Of a DNA stretch of 6,198 bases, positions 1-5,955 are shown piece after piece; the stretch's first letter is position 1, and each line of letters begins with the position of its first letter. The notes beneath the pieces were generated by a model. That model was given only the letters and a program-made list of their open reading frames with translations, was not told the origin of the DNA and searched no databases. Source of the DNA: CAYNYF01 sp964401385 (GTDB lineage: Bacteria; Planctomycetota; Phycisphaerae; SM23-33); NCBI GenBank assembly GCA_964401385.1, contig CAYNYF010000129.1, forward strand, positions 1 through 6,198, in the 5' to 3' direction. A program made the translations under genes and the position numbers.

Positions 1-84
1 GGTCCGCCCCGGTCATGTGGATGGCGCTGCCCTCGACGGCCGAGAGGCTGCTCAGGGGGCCGAACCGCAGCTTGCCGGAGACCG
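1..84 (-). repeat. Near-identical block shared with the second exoprotein gene (copy 1)
   Basis: Positions 1-84 align without gaps to 4563-4646. I count four mismatches in 84 bases, about 95% identity. The block encodes the end of the repeat region and the following SSLSAVEGSAIHMTGAD segment. The sequence just upstream in the genes (positions above 84) is clearly more diverged. The block may extend beyond the window edge. It fits a recent duplication or gene conversion between the two exoprotein genes. Confidence 0.85.
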
Positions 85-1579
85 CGACCTGCCCGGCCGG
101 GTCGGTGATCTCCAGAGAGCCGGCTCCGTCCATACCCACGTACAAGTTCTGGACTTCAAGGCTGCCCGCCGAAAGCACGTACGCGCCGTCGGACCCGGAA
201 AATCGCCCCAAGATCATGTCTTCGTTGACCGTGCACGTCCCGCCGCTCTGGGTGATGCTGCCGCTGCCGGACAGGCCGATGAAGACGTTGTCGCGCGCCG
301 TCAGCGTCCCGTCATTGAGGGCGTACGTTCCGTTGCCGGGGGCATTCCGGCCGAGGATGAGAGCGCTCTGGGCGGTGTGCTTGCCGCCGTCCTGGGTGAA
401 GCTGCCGGCGCCGTCGTAGCCGACGATGGTGGTTCCGGTGACGAGATGCGTTTCGGCGCCCGGATCGCCCGTGCCGGTCAACTGGTAGCTGCCGCTGCCG
501 GAGGAGTTCAATCCGAGTATCAGGCAGTTGGCGGTGTTGGCCCCGCCGGTGTGAGTGAAGCTGCCGCTGCCGGAGCGGCCTATGTATTGGCCGGCGGCGG
601 ATAGCACGGCGTTGTAGGTGAGGAATGAGCCGCTGCTCGTACCTGAGTCCACGATGAAGTCGTGGAAGCCGAGGTCGATCACGCCTCCGGTGATGTTCAG
701 GGGCAAGGTGTTGTAGTAGTCTTGGCCGATGTTGATGGTACCGCTGGGCAAGACGTTGATCGCGCCGGTCTGGATCGTCCCGCCGGTCCAGTTCAGCTCG
801 CCCGGGTGGTCACGGCCGACGTGGATGGTCCCGGCCGAGAGGCTCCCGCCGGAAAGGTTGTACGTGCTGGGGATGTACGGCAATATTGGGTAGAGGTAGG
901 GTCCTATGTAGAGATCGGCATTGACGGTGCAGCTCCCGCCGCTCTGGGTGAACGTCCCGGCGGCGTAGTCGCCGAGGATGACCGTCTCCGCCCGCAGTTC
1001 ACCGTCGATCAGATCATAGCTGCCCGGCTGCCCGTACGCGTAATAGGCGCCGACGCGAAGCTCCTGGGTGACGGTGTTGACGCCGCCGGTCTGGACGAAC
1101 TGGCCGCTTCCCTCGCAGCTTACATATTCATACGCCGCCCACAATTCGCCCGTCCCGCCTAACTGATACGTCCCGCTGCCGCCGGCCTCGTACCCCAGGT
1201 ACAACTCGTCGTTGACCACGTGAGTCCCGCCGGTGTGAACAAAGCTTCCCGCTCCGTCATGGCCAACGTAGTCGCTGTTCGTCAGGAGTTCTCCTCCGGT
1301 GCTGAGAGTGACCTCGCCGGAGCCTCCGCCGCCCTCACCCAGGTACAGATAAGACGCCGCGGCCCCGGGCGCGGCGATCTCGGCCGTGCCGCCGTTGCTG
1401 ATGTAGGCCCAGTAGTCTATGGAGGTTGGAACGCCGTTGTCCCAGTTGGACGGCTCGAACCAGTCGCCCGGCGTGTCCGGCTGTTGAATCCAATACGTTG
1501 GGGTGAAGGCCCCGGCCGGCGCAGCCCAGACAGTCAGGGCGAGCCCGCTCAGACAGATGACGGAAAATGCCCCTTTCAT
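1..1579 (-). CDS. Secreted repeat exoprotein of PEP-CTERM/dockerin style, 3'-truncated by window edge
   Basis: The frame stays open for 526 codons from the ATG at 1579 to the left edge, so the C-terminus is missing. The start is supported by AAGGGAG (minus strand, 1593-1587) seven bases upstream. Residues 1-24 form a Sec signal peptide: a lysine near the start, a hydrophobic core and a likely cleavage after AGA, before FTPTYW. Next comes a GDWFEPSNW motif, matched by GDWFDPANW in the paralogue at 3973-5523. From about residue 100 to 485 there are about seven degenerate copies of a 45-50 residue repeat, roughly YIG..G.GSFTQ.GG.HTV...L.LG....G.Y.L..G.L. They resemble the T5SS/PEP-CTERM-associated repeat families and probably form a beta-helix or beta-solenoid. 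The copies around residues 250-315 are badly degenerate. The last stretch (VSGKLRFGPLSSL and following) nearly matches the paralogue, so a dockerin and PEP-CTERM tail probably lie beyond the edge; that is inference. No enzymatic motif is visible. The likely role is a surface or matrix protein. Confidence 0.88.
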   Translation of the reverse strand, partial: MKGAFSVICLSGLALTVWAAPAGAFTPTYWIQQPDTPGDWFEPSNWDNGVPTSIDYWAYISNGGTAEIAAPGAAASYLYLGEGGGGSGEVTLSTGGELLTNSDYVGHDGAGSFVHTGGTHVVNDELYLGYEAGGSGTYQLGGTGELWAAYEYVSCEGSGQFVQTGGVNTVTQELRVGAYYAYGQPGSYDLIDGELRAETVILGDYAAGTFTQSGGSCTVNADLYIGPYLYPILPYIPSTYNLSGGSLSAGTIHVGRDHPGELNWTGGTIQTGAINVLPSGTINIGQDYYNTLPLNITGGVIDLGFHDFIVDSGTSSGSFLTYNAVLSAAGQYIGRSGSGSFTHTGGANTANCLILGLNSSGSGSYQLTGTGDPGAETHLVTGTTIVGYDGAGSFTQDGGKHTAQSALILGRNAPGNGTYALNDGTLTARDNVFIGLSGSGSITQSGGTCTVNEDMILGRFSGSDGAYVLSAGSLEVQNLYVGMDGAGSLEITDPAGQVAVSGKLRFGPLSSLSAVEGSAIHMTGAD

Positions 1580-1624
1580 GGTGAGTCTCCCTTAACCTTC
1601 GTCGCCGAACCTCTGCCCTTGGAT

Positions 1625-1661
1625 TGCCGGATGCGGAGTCAGCTCCGCCCCTGCCGGATGC
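1625..1661. repeat. Short direct repeat around a hairpin in the leader of the first exoprotein gene
   Basis: TGCCGGATGC occurs at 1625-1634 and again at 1652-1661. Between them is the inverted repeat GCGGAG-TCAG-CTCCGC (1633-1648). It lies inside the predicted untranslated leader of the minus-strand gene, 45-80 bases before its start codon. It could be an mRNA structure or a protein-binding site; there is no further evidence for either. Confidence 0.35.
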
Positions 1662-1699
1662 ATCCACCCGGCCCCGTACAAACGGATCAGACCACTCGT

Positions 1700-1728
1700 A
1701 TTGTACCGCGACGTGCCGGTTCTGGGAA
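1700..1728 (-). promoter_or_regulatory. Candidate sigma70 promoter for the first exoprotein gene
   Basis: On the minus strand a TTCCCA -35 (1728-1723) and a TACAAT -10 (1705-1700) are separated by 17 bases. The -10 matches consensus at 5 of 6 positions and the -35 at 4 of 6. A start near 1693 would give a leader of about 113 nt before the ATG at 1579. It lies back to back with the plus-strand promoter at 1764-1792, with 35 bp between the two -35 boxes. Confidence 0.45.
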
Positions 1729-1763
1729 CACCCGCCCAGAGGGAATTGCTGTTTCGCATTGAC

Positions 1764-1792
1764 TTGGCAGAATGGAACGGCGGTGGTACAAT
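1764..1792 (+). promoter_or_regulatory. Candidate sigma70 promoter for the prepilin-like gene pair
   Basis: TTGGCA (1764-1769) and TACAAT (1787-1792) are separated by exactly 17 bases. Each box matches the consensus at 5 of 6 positions, and a TG one base ahead of the -10 gives an extended -10. A start near 1799 would leave a leader of about 130 nt before the ATG at 1929. This is a good match in GC-rich DNA, where such boxes are rare by chance. Confidence 0.6.
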
Positions 1793-1916
1793 CATGTGTT
1801 GTCGGGATGGTGGGTTTTTCGCAGGGTTCGGCCGTGGTGCGCATTGCGCCCTTGCCGCGCCGGCGGATGCGGCCCCGGGCTCGGCGCTGGGGATTGGGCG
1901 CATGCGACTTTTGGGG

Positions 1917-1923
1917 AAAGGAG
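1917..1923 (+). promoter_or_regulatory. Ribosome binding site that fixes the start of the first prepilin-like gene
   Basis: AAAGGAG lies five bases before the ATG at 1929. Earlier in-frame starts (1701, 1794, 1902) have no such site, and the one at 1794 falls almost on the promoter -10. The later ATG at 1956 also lacks one. Confidence 0.75.
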
Positions 1924-1928
1924 CGGGC

Positions 1929-2930
1929 ATGAGAACTTCACACGGGGCTTCCTCTATGACGACGTCGAGGCCGGCCGCGGGGCTGACGCTGCTGGAGATG
2001 ATGATCGCCCTGACGATCGTGGCCACGGCCGTGGTGATCCTGATTCCCACGGTCGTTGAGACCGTGGACACCGCCCGCAGGGTCCAGTGCACCAACAACC
2101 TTGGCCTGATCACCCGGGCCCTGCGCTGGTACCACGACGATCGCAGCACCTTTCCCCTGAATTACTCATGGTACGGAAAGCTCTGGATCGATGACGTGCC
2201 CGTCGCGCCCTGGCCGCGATGGGCCCTGGGCGGTCTCTCGCCCTACGTGGGCGGGCCGCTGGGGGGCCCGGGCGGCCCCGGCGATCTGCGCGGCTTGGAT
2301 GAGACGGAGTTCGCCCCGGCGTACATCTGCCCCGCCGCCGACCTGGAAGCGGTCTACGCCGAGCACGTATACGACAAGTATCACGCCTGTTACTGGACGA
2401 ACATCGCCGTCAGGGTCAACCGGGGATGGAACATCCTCTTCAATGACTATACCGGCACCGGACAGCCCCCTGGGTGGGACATCGACAGCGGCGGTGAGGC
2501 CCGATACTTCGGATACGTCTGCCCCAACGTCGGCCGGCATTGGCGCAGCGTCTACCATCCCCGCATGGACACCATACGCAATCCCGCCGGCATGGTCTTT
2601 ATCGGTGACACCAGGAACACGGACTTCCAGGACCCGTACGGGTGGCACGACAACGCTGCCGGCGATTACCAGATGAAGCCCGGCTGGGGCTGGGTCCAGG
2701 GCTACCTGGGCTTCGACAGGCACCAGGGCAGGATGATGCTCGGCTACGTCGACGGCCACGCCAGGGCCTTTCCAGAAGAGGAGCTGGAGGAGTACAGCTT
2801 TTACCCGTGGGACGGGCATGAGTCAACGGGGGACTTCACGCTGAACTACAGCGGCAACGACGGCTGTACACCGGAAACACGCGGGCATCACGAGCACATC
2901 TTCCCCGACAAGGTGGGAGAGCGGGAATGA
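1929..2930 (+). CDS. Prepilin-type N-terminal methylation domain protein with H-X9-DG motif (copy 1)
   Basis: This is a 333-residue protein. Residues 1-18 form a class III prepilin leader ending in Gly18. The mature N-terminus then begins with LTLLEMMIALTIV, with Leu at +1 and Glu23 at the conserved +5 position, followed by a single hydrophobic helix to about residue 43. The globular part is rich in Trp, Tyr, Gly and Pro. Near the C-terminus is RHQGRMMLGYVDGHA: His265, nine residues, then Asp275-Gly276, the H-X9-DG motif of prepilin-like proteins abundant in planctomycetes and Lentisphaerae. Length and layout fit that group. A PilD-type peptidase probably cleaves after Gly18, leaving the protein anchored by its N-terminal helix or assembled into a pseudopilus. 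The true substrate or partner is unknown. Most members of this group occur without a full pilus operon, as here. It overlaps the next gene by four bases and shares its promoter. The ATG at 1929 was chosen for its ribosome binding site. Confidence 0.9.
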   Translation: MRTSHGASSMTTSRPAAGLTLLEMMIALTIVATAVVILIPTVVETVDTARRVQCTNNLGLITRALRWYHDDRSTFPLNYSWYGKLWIDDVPVAPWPRWALGGLSPYVGGPLGGPGGPGDLRGLDETEFAPAYICPAADLEAVYAEHVYDKYHACYWTNIAVRVNRGWNILFNDYTGTGQPPGWDIDSGGEARYFGYVCPNVGRHWRSVYHPRMDTIRNPAGMVFIGDTRNTDFQDPYGWHDNAAGDYQMKPGWGWVQGYLGFDRHQGRMMLGYVDGHARAFPEEELEEYSFYPWDGHESTGDFTLNYSGNDGCTPETRGHHEHIFPDKVGERE

Positions 2931-3902
2931 TGGTTCGCGCGAGGACGTCCAGATCGGCCAAGGCACTGACGCTGCTGGAGATGATGATCGCCCTGACGAT
3001 CGTGGCCACGGCCGTGGTGATCCTGATTCCAACGGTGGTTGAGACCGTGGACACCGCCCGCAGGGTCCAGTGCACCAACAACCTCGGCCTGATCACACGG
3101 GCCCTGCGCTGGTATCACGACGATCGCGGCACCTTTCCCCTGAATTACTCATGGTACGGAAGCCTCTGGTTCAACGACGTGGCCGTTGCGGCCTGGCCGC
3201 GATGGGCCCTGGGCGGGCTCTCGCCCTACGTCGGCGGGCCGGCAGGGGGCCCGGGCGGCCCGGGCGACCTGCGCAACCTCCACGAGGGCGAGTTCGCCCC
3301 GGCGTACATCTGCCCGGCCGCGGACTTGGAAGAGGTCTACGTCGACCACCTATACGACAAGTATCACGCTTGCTACTGGACGAACATCGCCGTCCGCGTC
3401 AACCGGGGATGGAACATCCTCTTTGACGACCACAGCGGCACCAGGCTGCCCCCGGGAGATGACACCGACAGCGGCGGTGAGGCACGGTACTTCGGTAAGG
3501 TCTGCCCTAACGTCGACCCGCATTGGCGCAGCGTCTACCATCCCCGCATGGACACGATACGCAATCCCGCCGGCATGGTCTTCATCGGCGACACCAGGAA
3601 CACGGACTTCTCGGACCCGGACGCGTGGCACGACAACGCTGCCGGCGATTACCAGATGAAGCCCGGCTGGGGCTGGGTCCAGGGCTACCTGGGCTTCGAC
3701 AGGCACCAGGGCAGGATGATGCTCGGCTACGTCGACGGCCACGCCCGGGCCTTCCCACAAGAGGAGCTGGAAGAGTACAGCTTCTTCGCGCACGAGGGGC
3801 ATGAGGCGACGGGAGACTTCATGCTGAACTACAGCGGCAACGACGGCTGCACACAGGAAACACGCGGGCATCACGAGCACATCTTCCCCGCCAAGGTTGG
3901 AG
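1983..3902 (+). repeat. 983-bp gapless tandem duplication of the prepilin-like gene
   Basis: Positions 1983-2919 align with 2966-3902 at a constant offset of 983 bases from the mature N-terminus to almost the stop codon, with no indel noticed. A stretch of about 121 bp (2642-2762 and 3625-3745), covering the H-X9-DG region, is identical. Differences are concentrated in a few patches. The leaders upstream of 1983 and 2966 are unrelated, so the duplication boundary lies close to the leader cleavage point. Confidence 0.93.
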
Positions 3903-3913
3903 ATGCGGAGTAG
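2927..3913 (+). CDS. Prepilin-type N-terminal methylation domain protein with H-X9-DG motif (copy 2)
   Basis: This is a 328-residue tandem paralogue of the preceding gene. I count about 40 substitutions over some 315 aligned residues, roughly 87% identity by eye. It starts at the ATG in the ATGA overlap with the previous stop, with GGGAG (2915-2919) seven bases upstream; the adjacent ATG at 2930 is also possible. The leader MMVRARTSRSAKA is basic and ends in Ala13, where copy 1 has the usual Gly. Leu14 and Glu18 (+5) are kept. His260 and Asp270-Gly271 form the H-X9-DG motif. All five cysteines of copy 1 are also present. The changes cluster in patches that are probably exposed loops, such as YTGTGQPPGWDI against HSGTRLPPGDDT. 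The overlap points to translational coupling and co-expression. Role as for copy 1: envelope-anchored or pseudopilin-like, partner unknown. Downstream is a convergent exoprotein gene. Confidence 0.9.
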   Translation: MMVRARTSRSAKALTLLEMMIALTIVATAVVILIPTVVETVDTARRVQCTNNLGLITRALRWYHDDRGTFPLNYSWYGSLWFNDVAVAAWPRWALGGLSPYVGGPAGGPGGPGDLRNLHEGEFAPAYICPAADLEEVYVDHLYDKYHACYWTNIAVRVNRGWNILFDDHSGTRLPPGDDTDSGGEARYFGKVCPNVDPHWRSVYHPRMDTIRNPAGMVFIGDTRNTDFSDPDAWHDNAAGDYQMKPGWGWVQGYLGFDRHQGRMMLGYVDGHARAFPQEELEEYSFFAHEGHEATGDFMLNYSGNDGCTQETRGHHEHIFPAKVGDAE

Positions 3914-3916
3914 CCG

Positions 3917-3936
3917 CAGGGGGCCCCTCCCTGTTT
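3917..3936 (+). terminator. Possible terminator of the prepilin-like pair
   Basis: A seven-pair GC-rich stem (CAGGGGG, loop CCC, CTCCCTG, with one G-T pair) sits four bases after the second prepilin stop and is followed by only TTT. It lies in the 59-bp gap between convergent genes. The T-run is short, so termination here is uncertain. Confidence 0.35.
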
Positions 3937-3972
3937 CCCGTGCGACGGCGATGGGGACAGGTCCGCCCTCGC

Positions 3973-5523
3973 TCACCTGTGCCGCCGGCGAATCAGCGCC
4001 ACTGCTCCGATGGCCAGCAGCGCCAGCGCAGCGGGTTCGGGAATGGCCGCGACGGTCGCCGAGCCGTAGTCGTCGGCCCAGAGGGTGAAGTCGCCGCCAT
4101 CGACGATGCCGTCGCCGTTGAGGTCGCCCTCGCCCCAGCTCATCCCGCCCAGCAGGTAGTGGTCGGCCCACAGGTTGTAGTCCCCGCCGTCGACGGCGCC
4201 GTCCAGGTTGACGTCGCCGCAGAAGAACTGCTTGGGCGGGCCGCCGTTGAGGTAGTAGAGCTTCAGCCCGTTGAGGTCGATCGTCGCCCCGGGATTGAGG
4301 GCGAGGCCGTCGACGTACACCGCCTCGGCGCCCTCCCAGCCGGGCTGATTGTCGGAGTTGTCCACGAGCCGAATCCGGCCGGCGTTGGCTTCGCCCAGCG
4401 TCAGCGTGCCCAGGGCGAAGTTGTCGGTCCAGCCGGCCGTCACCGCGCCCATGTCCTCGCCGGCGGCTTCAAGGGCGTCGATCGCCTCGGCGCCGCCTTC
4501 GAAGATCAACTCCAGGTTGCCCAGCCCAGCCAGGGCGAGCGGATCGGTGTTGACGTTCTCAAGGTCCGCCCCGGTCATGTGGATGGCGCTTCCCTCGACG
4601 GCCGAGAGGCTGCTCAGCGGGCCGAAGCGCAGCTTGCCCGAGACCGTCACCGGGGCGAACGCGCCGGCAAGGTCCAGAGAGCCGATGCCGCTCATCCCGA
4701 TGTAGAAGTCTTTGACGGAGAGGCTGCCGGCCGAGATGGTGTAGCTGCCCTGCGACCCGCCGAAATAGCCCAGGCAGAGCTTGCTGGCGACGGTGTGCGT
4801 GCCGCCGGTCTGGGTGAACTCGCCCGTTCCGCCGTCGCCGATGTAGACGATGTGCGTCGAAAGCTCGCCGCCCTGCTGCAATTCGTATGCGCCGTAGGAG
4901 CCGCTGGCGGCGCCGAGTGTGAGGCTGAAGCCCACCGTGTGCGTGCCGCCGCTCTGCGAGAAGGTGGCGCTGCCTTCGCTGCCGATGTACTCGTAGTAGG
5001 GGACGGAAAGCTCGCCGTAATACAACGTGTACGTTGCCTGGGAGCCCAGCGCGGCCCCCAGCACCAACTGCGAGGAAACGGTGTGTGTTCCTCCGCGGTG
5101 GCAGAAGTCACCCGTGCCTTCGTTGCCGATGGACTCGCGCTTGGCCGAAAGCTCGCCGGTTGCGTCTAGATAGTAGCGTCCGCTGGACCCGGACTCACCG
5201 CCGACGATGAGGAAATCGCCGAGATTGTTGGTGCCCGCCGTCTGGTGGACCGTGCCGGATTGCCCGGCGCTGAGGCCGACGTACAGGTTCAGCGCCTCGG
5301 CGCCGCCGGTACCGATCCGCGCCTCGCCGTCGTTGTCGACGACGGCGTCGTCGCCGGAACTCGGCACCTGCTCGGTCCAGTTGGCCGGGTCGAACCAGTC
5401 CCCGGGCGCGGCCGGGTTGCACTGCCAGACCGTCATGTCGGCCCGCGCCGCGCCGGCCAGAGCGACCGCGAGGAGTAGACACAATGCACAACCGCTGAGT
5501 CGGATGGATCTTTTTGCGTTCAT
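3973..5523 (-). CDS. Secreted repeat exoprotein with dockerin pair and PEP-CTERM sorting tail
   Basis: This is a complete 516-residue paralogue of the gene at 1-1579. Residues 1-28 form a Sec signal peptide (basic start, Leu/Ala core, cleavage after ARA). GDWFDPANW follows at 41-49. Residues 79-300 hold about five repeats of 45-50 residues (YIG..G.G.F.Q.GGTHTV...L.LG..GS.G.Y), probably a beta-solenoid. Residues 320-433 form a module often seen before dockerins in planctomycetes, with NFALGTLTLG and ATIDLNGLKLYY. Residues 435-487 carry two EF-hand-like loops, DVNLDGAVDGGD and DLNGDGIVDGGD, with the Asp/Asn ligand spacing of dockerin type I. The tail is Pro-Glu-Pro at 495-497, a hydrophobic segment and RRRHR, the PEP-CTERM signal recognised by exosortases. 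The likely role is a surface or extracellular matrix protein. The ATG at 5523 begins at a good signal peptide with AGGA/GAGAG just upstream; a longer GTG start at 5607 adds 28 residues that do not resemble a signal peptide. Confidence 0.92.
   Translation of the reverse strand: MNAKRSIRLSGCALCLLLAVALAGAARADMTVWQCNPAAPGDWFDPANWTEQVPSSGDDAVVDNDGEARIGTGGAEALNLYVGLSAGQSGTVHQTAGTNNLGDFLIVGGESGSSGRYYLDATGELSAKRESIGNEGTGDFCHRGGTHTVSSQLVLGAALGSQATYTLYYGELSVPYYEYIGSEGSATFSQSGGTHTVGFSLTLGAASGSYGAYELQQGGELSTHIVYIGDGGTGEFTQTGGTHTVASKLCLGYFGGSQGSYTISAGSLSVKDFYIGMSGIGSLDLAGAFAPVTVSGKLRFGPLSSLSAVEGSAIHMTGADLENVNTDPLALAGLGNLELIFEGGAEAIDALEAAGEDMGAVTAGWTDNFALGTLTLGEANAGRIRLVDNSDNQPGWEGAEAVYVDGLALNPGATIDLNGLKLYYLNGGPPKQFFCGDVNLDGAVDGGDYNLWADHYLLGGMSWGEGDLNGDGIVDGGDFTLWADDYGSATVAAIPEPAALALLAIGAVALIRRRHR
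4563..4646 (-). repeat. Near-identical block shared with the first exoprotein gene (copy 2)
   Basis: This is the partner of positions 1-84, with four mismatches. It encodes the junction between the solenoid repeats and the pre-dockerin module. Confidence 0.85.
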
Positions 5524-5564
5524 CGTCCTAGCTCTCGATGAGACTACCCGCTTGTTCGAGGGTC

Positions 5565-5586
5565 CAAACGCGACCTTTCGCGTTTG
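5565..5586. promoter_or_regulatory. Perfect hairpin in the leader of the second exoprotein gene
   Basis: CAAACGCGA (5565-5573) and TCGCGTTTG (5578-5586) are perfect nine-base inverted arms around a four-base loop, reading AAGG in the transcript. It lies about 42 bases before the start codon at 5523 and within the leader predicted from the promoter at 5661-5688. There is no T-run, so it is more likely a leader structure or a protein-binding site than a terminator. Confidence 0.5.
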
Positions 5587-5622
5587 AAGGCCTACGCCCA
5601 CGAGCACGTATCGGCGTGAGTC

Positions 5623-5639
5623 TCTCCGCCCGGCGGAGA
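5623..5639. promoter_or_regulatory. Second palindrome in the same leader
   Basis: TCTCCGCC and GGCGGAGA form an almost continuous 17-base palindrome with one central base. It begins about 15 bases downstream of the predicted transcription start. It could be an operator or the first of two leader hairpins. Confidence 0.4.
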
Positions 5640-5660
5640 CAGCCCCCGGCCTTGAGCACC

Positions 5661-5688
5661 ATTATACCGCGCCGACGGATTTTGGCAA
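5661..5688 (-). promoter_or_regulatory. Candidate sigma70 promoter for the second exoprotein gene
   Basis: On the minus strand TTGCCA (5688-5683) and a perfect TATAAT (5666-5661) are separated by 16 bases. A start near 5654 would give a leader of about 130 nt, similar in length to the leaders inferred for the other two transcripts. This is the best promoter match in the window. Confidence 0.65.
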
Positions 5689-5704
5689 CAGGCACCCCGG
5701 CCGG

Positions 5705-5823
5705 GTAACTGTCCCAACGATTGCGGGACTTTCTTCGAGCCCCAACCTGTAGGGCTTCGGGCGCCGGCCCAGGGCCAGTAGGTTGTGGCCAGAATGGCCG
5801 CCCACACAGTTTGGGACAGTTAC
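5705..5823. mobile_element. 119-bp inverted-repeat element (MITE- or REP-like)
   Basis: GTAACTGTCCCAA (5705-5717) and its exact complement TTGGGACAGTTAC (5811-5823) bound a 119-bp segment. The interior has further inverted pairs (CAACCT 5743-5748 with AGGTTG 5780-5785; GGCCC-A-GGGCC 5766-5776) and no convincing gene. The size, perfect 13-bp ends and folded interior fit a non-autonomous element or an extragenic palindromic sequence. No target-site duplication was recognised. The left arm ends 16 bp upstream of the promoter -35. Confidence 0.5.
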
Positions 5824-5955
5824 TTGGCTGCGGCGGCACTGCCCCTGTGGAGGATGACACGGCATTTGTGCCACGCGCAAGCGGATGTGTGCTTGAGCGT
5901 GCACGGGGGGCAACCGCGCGGGGTGATAGAAAAACGTGCGTTGCGTAGCAACGTA

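Noticed and set aside
17..1162. Plus-strand open frames opposite the first exoprotein gene
   Set aside because: They are antisense to a continuous 526-codon frame with signal peptide and repeats, and have no supporting motif or ribosome binding site.
1..1579. CRISPR array or tandem DNA repeat suggested by recurring motifs
   Set aside because: The repeats are degenerate at the DNA level, have codon structure and encode 45-50 residue protein repeats.
1701..1928. Extended N-terminus for the first prepilin-like gene
   Set aside because: The extra 76 residues run through the promoter and leader and have no ribosome binding site. The start at 1929 has AAAGGAG at good spacing and gives a proper prepilin leader.
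3940..5169. Long plus-strand open frame of 409 codons opposite the second exoprotein gene
   Set aside because: It is antisense to a protein with a clear signal peptide, repeats, dockerin pair and PEP-CTERM tail. Its own translation is low-complexity Ala/Val/Gly without recognisable domains, as expected of a mirror frame in GC-rich repetitive DNA.
5484..5523. Lipoprotein signal (LSGC) near the start of the second exoprotein
   Set aside because: The cysteine is residue 12, before the hydrophobic core rather than after it, so it cannot be a lipobox. Cleavage after ARA at residue 28 fits an ordinary Sec signal.
5524..5607. GTG start giving 28 extra residues on the second exoprotein
   Set aside because: It would put two leader hairpins in coding sequence and displace the signal peptide from the N-terminus. 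The ATG at 5523 has a ribosome binding site and a standard signal peptide.
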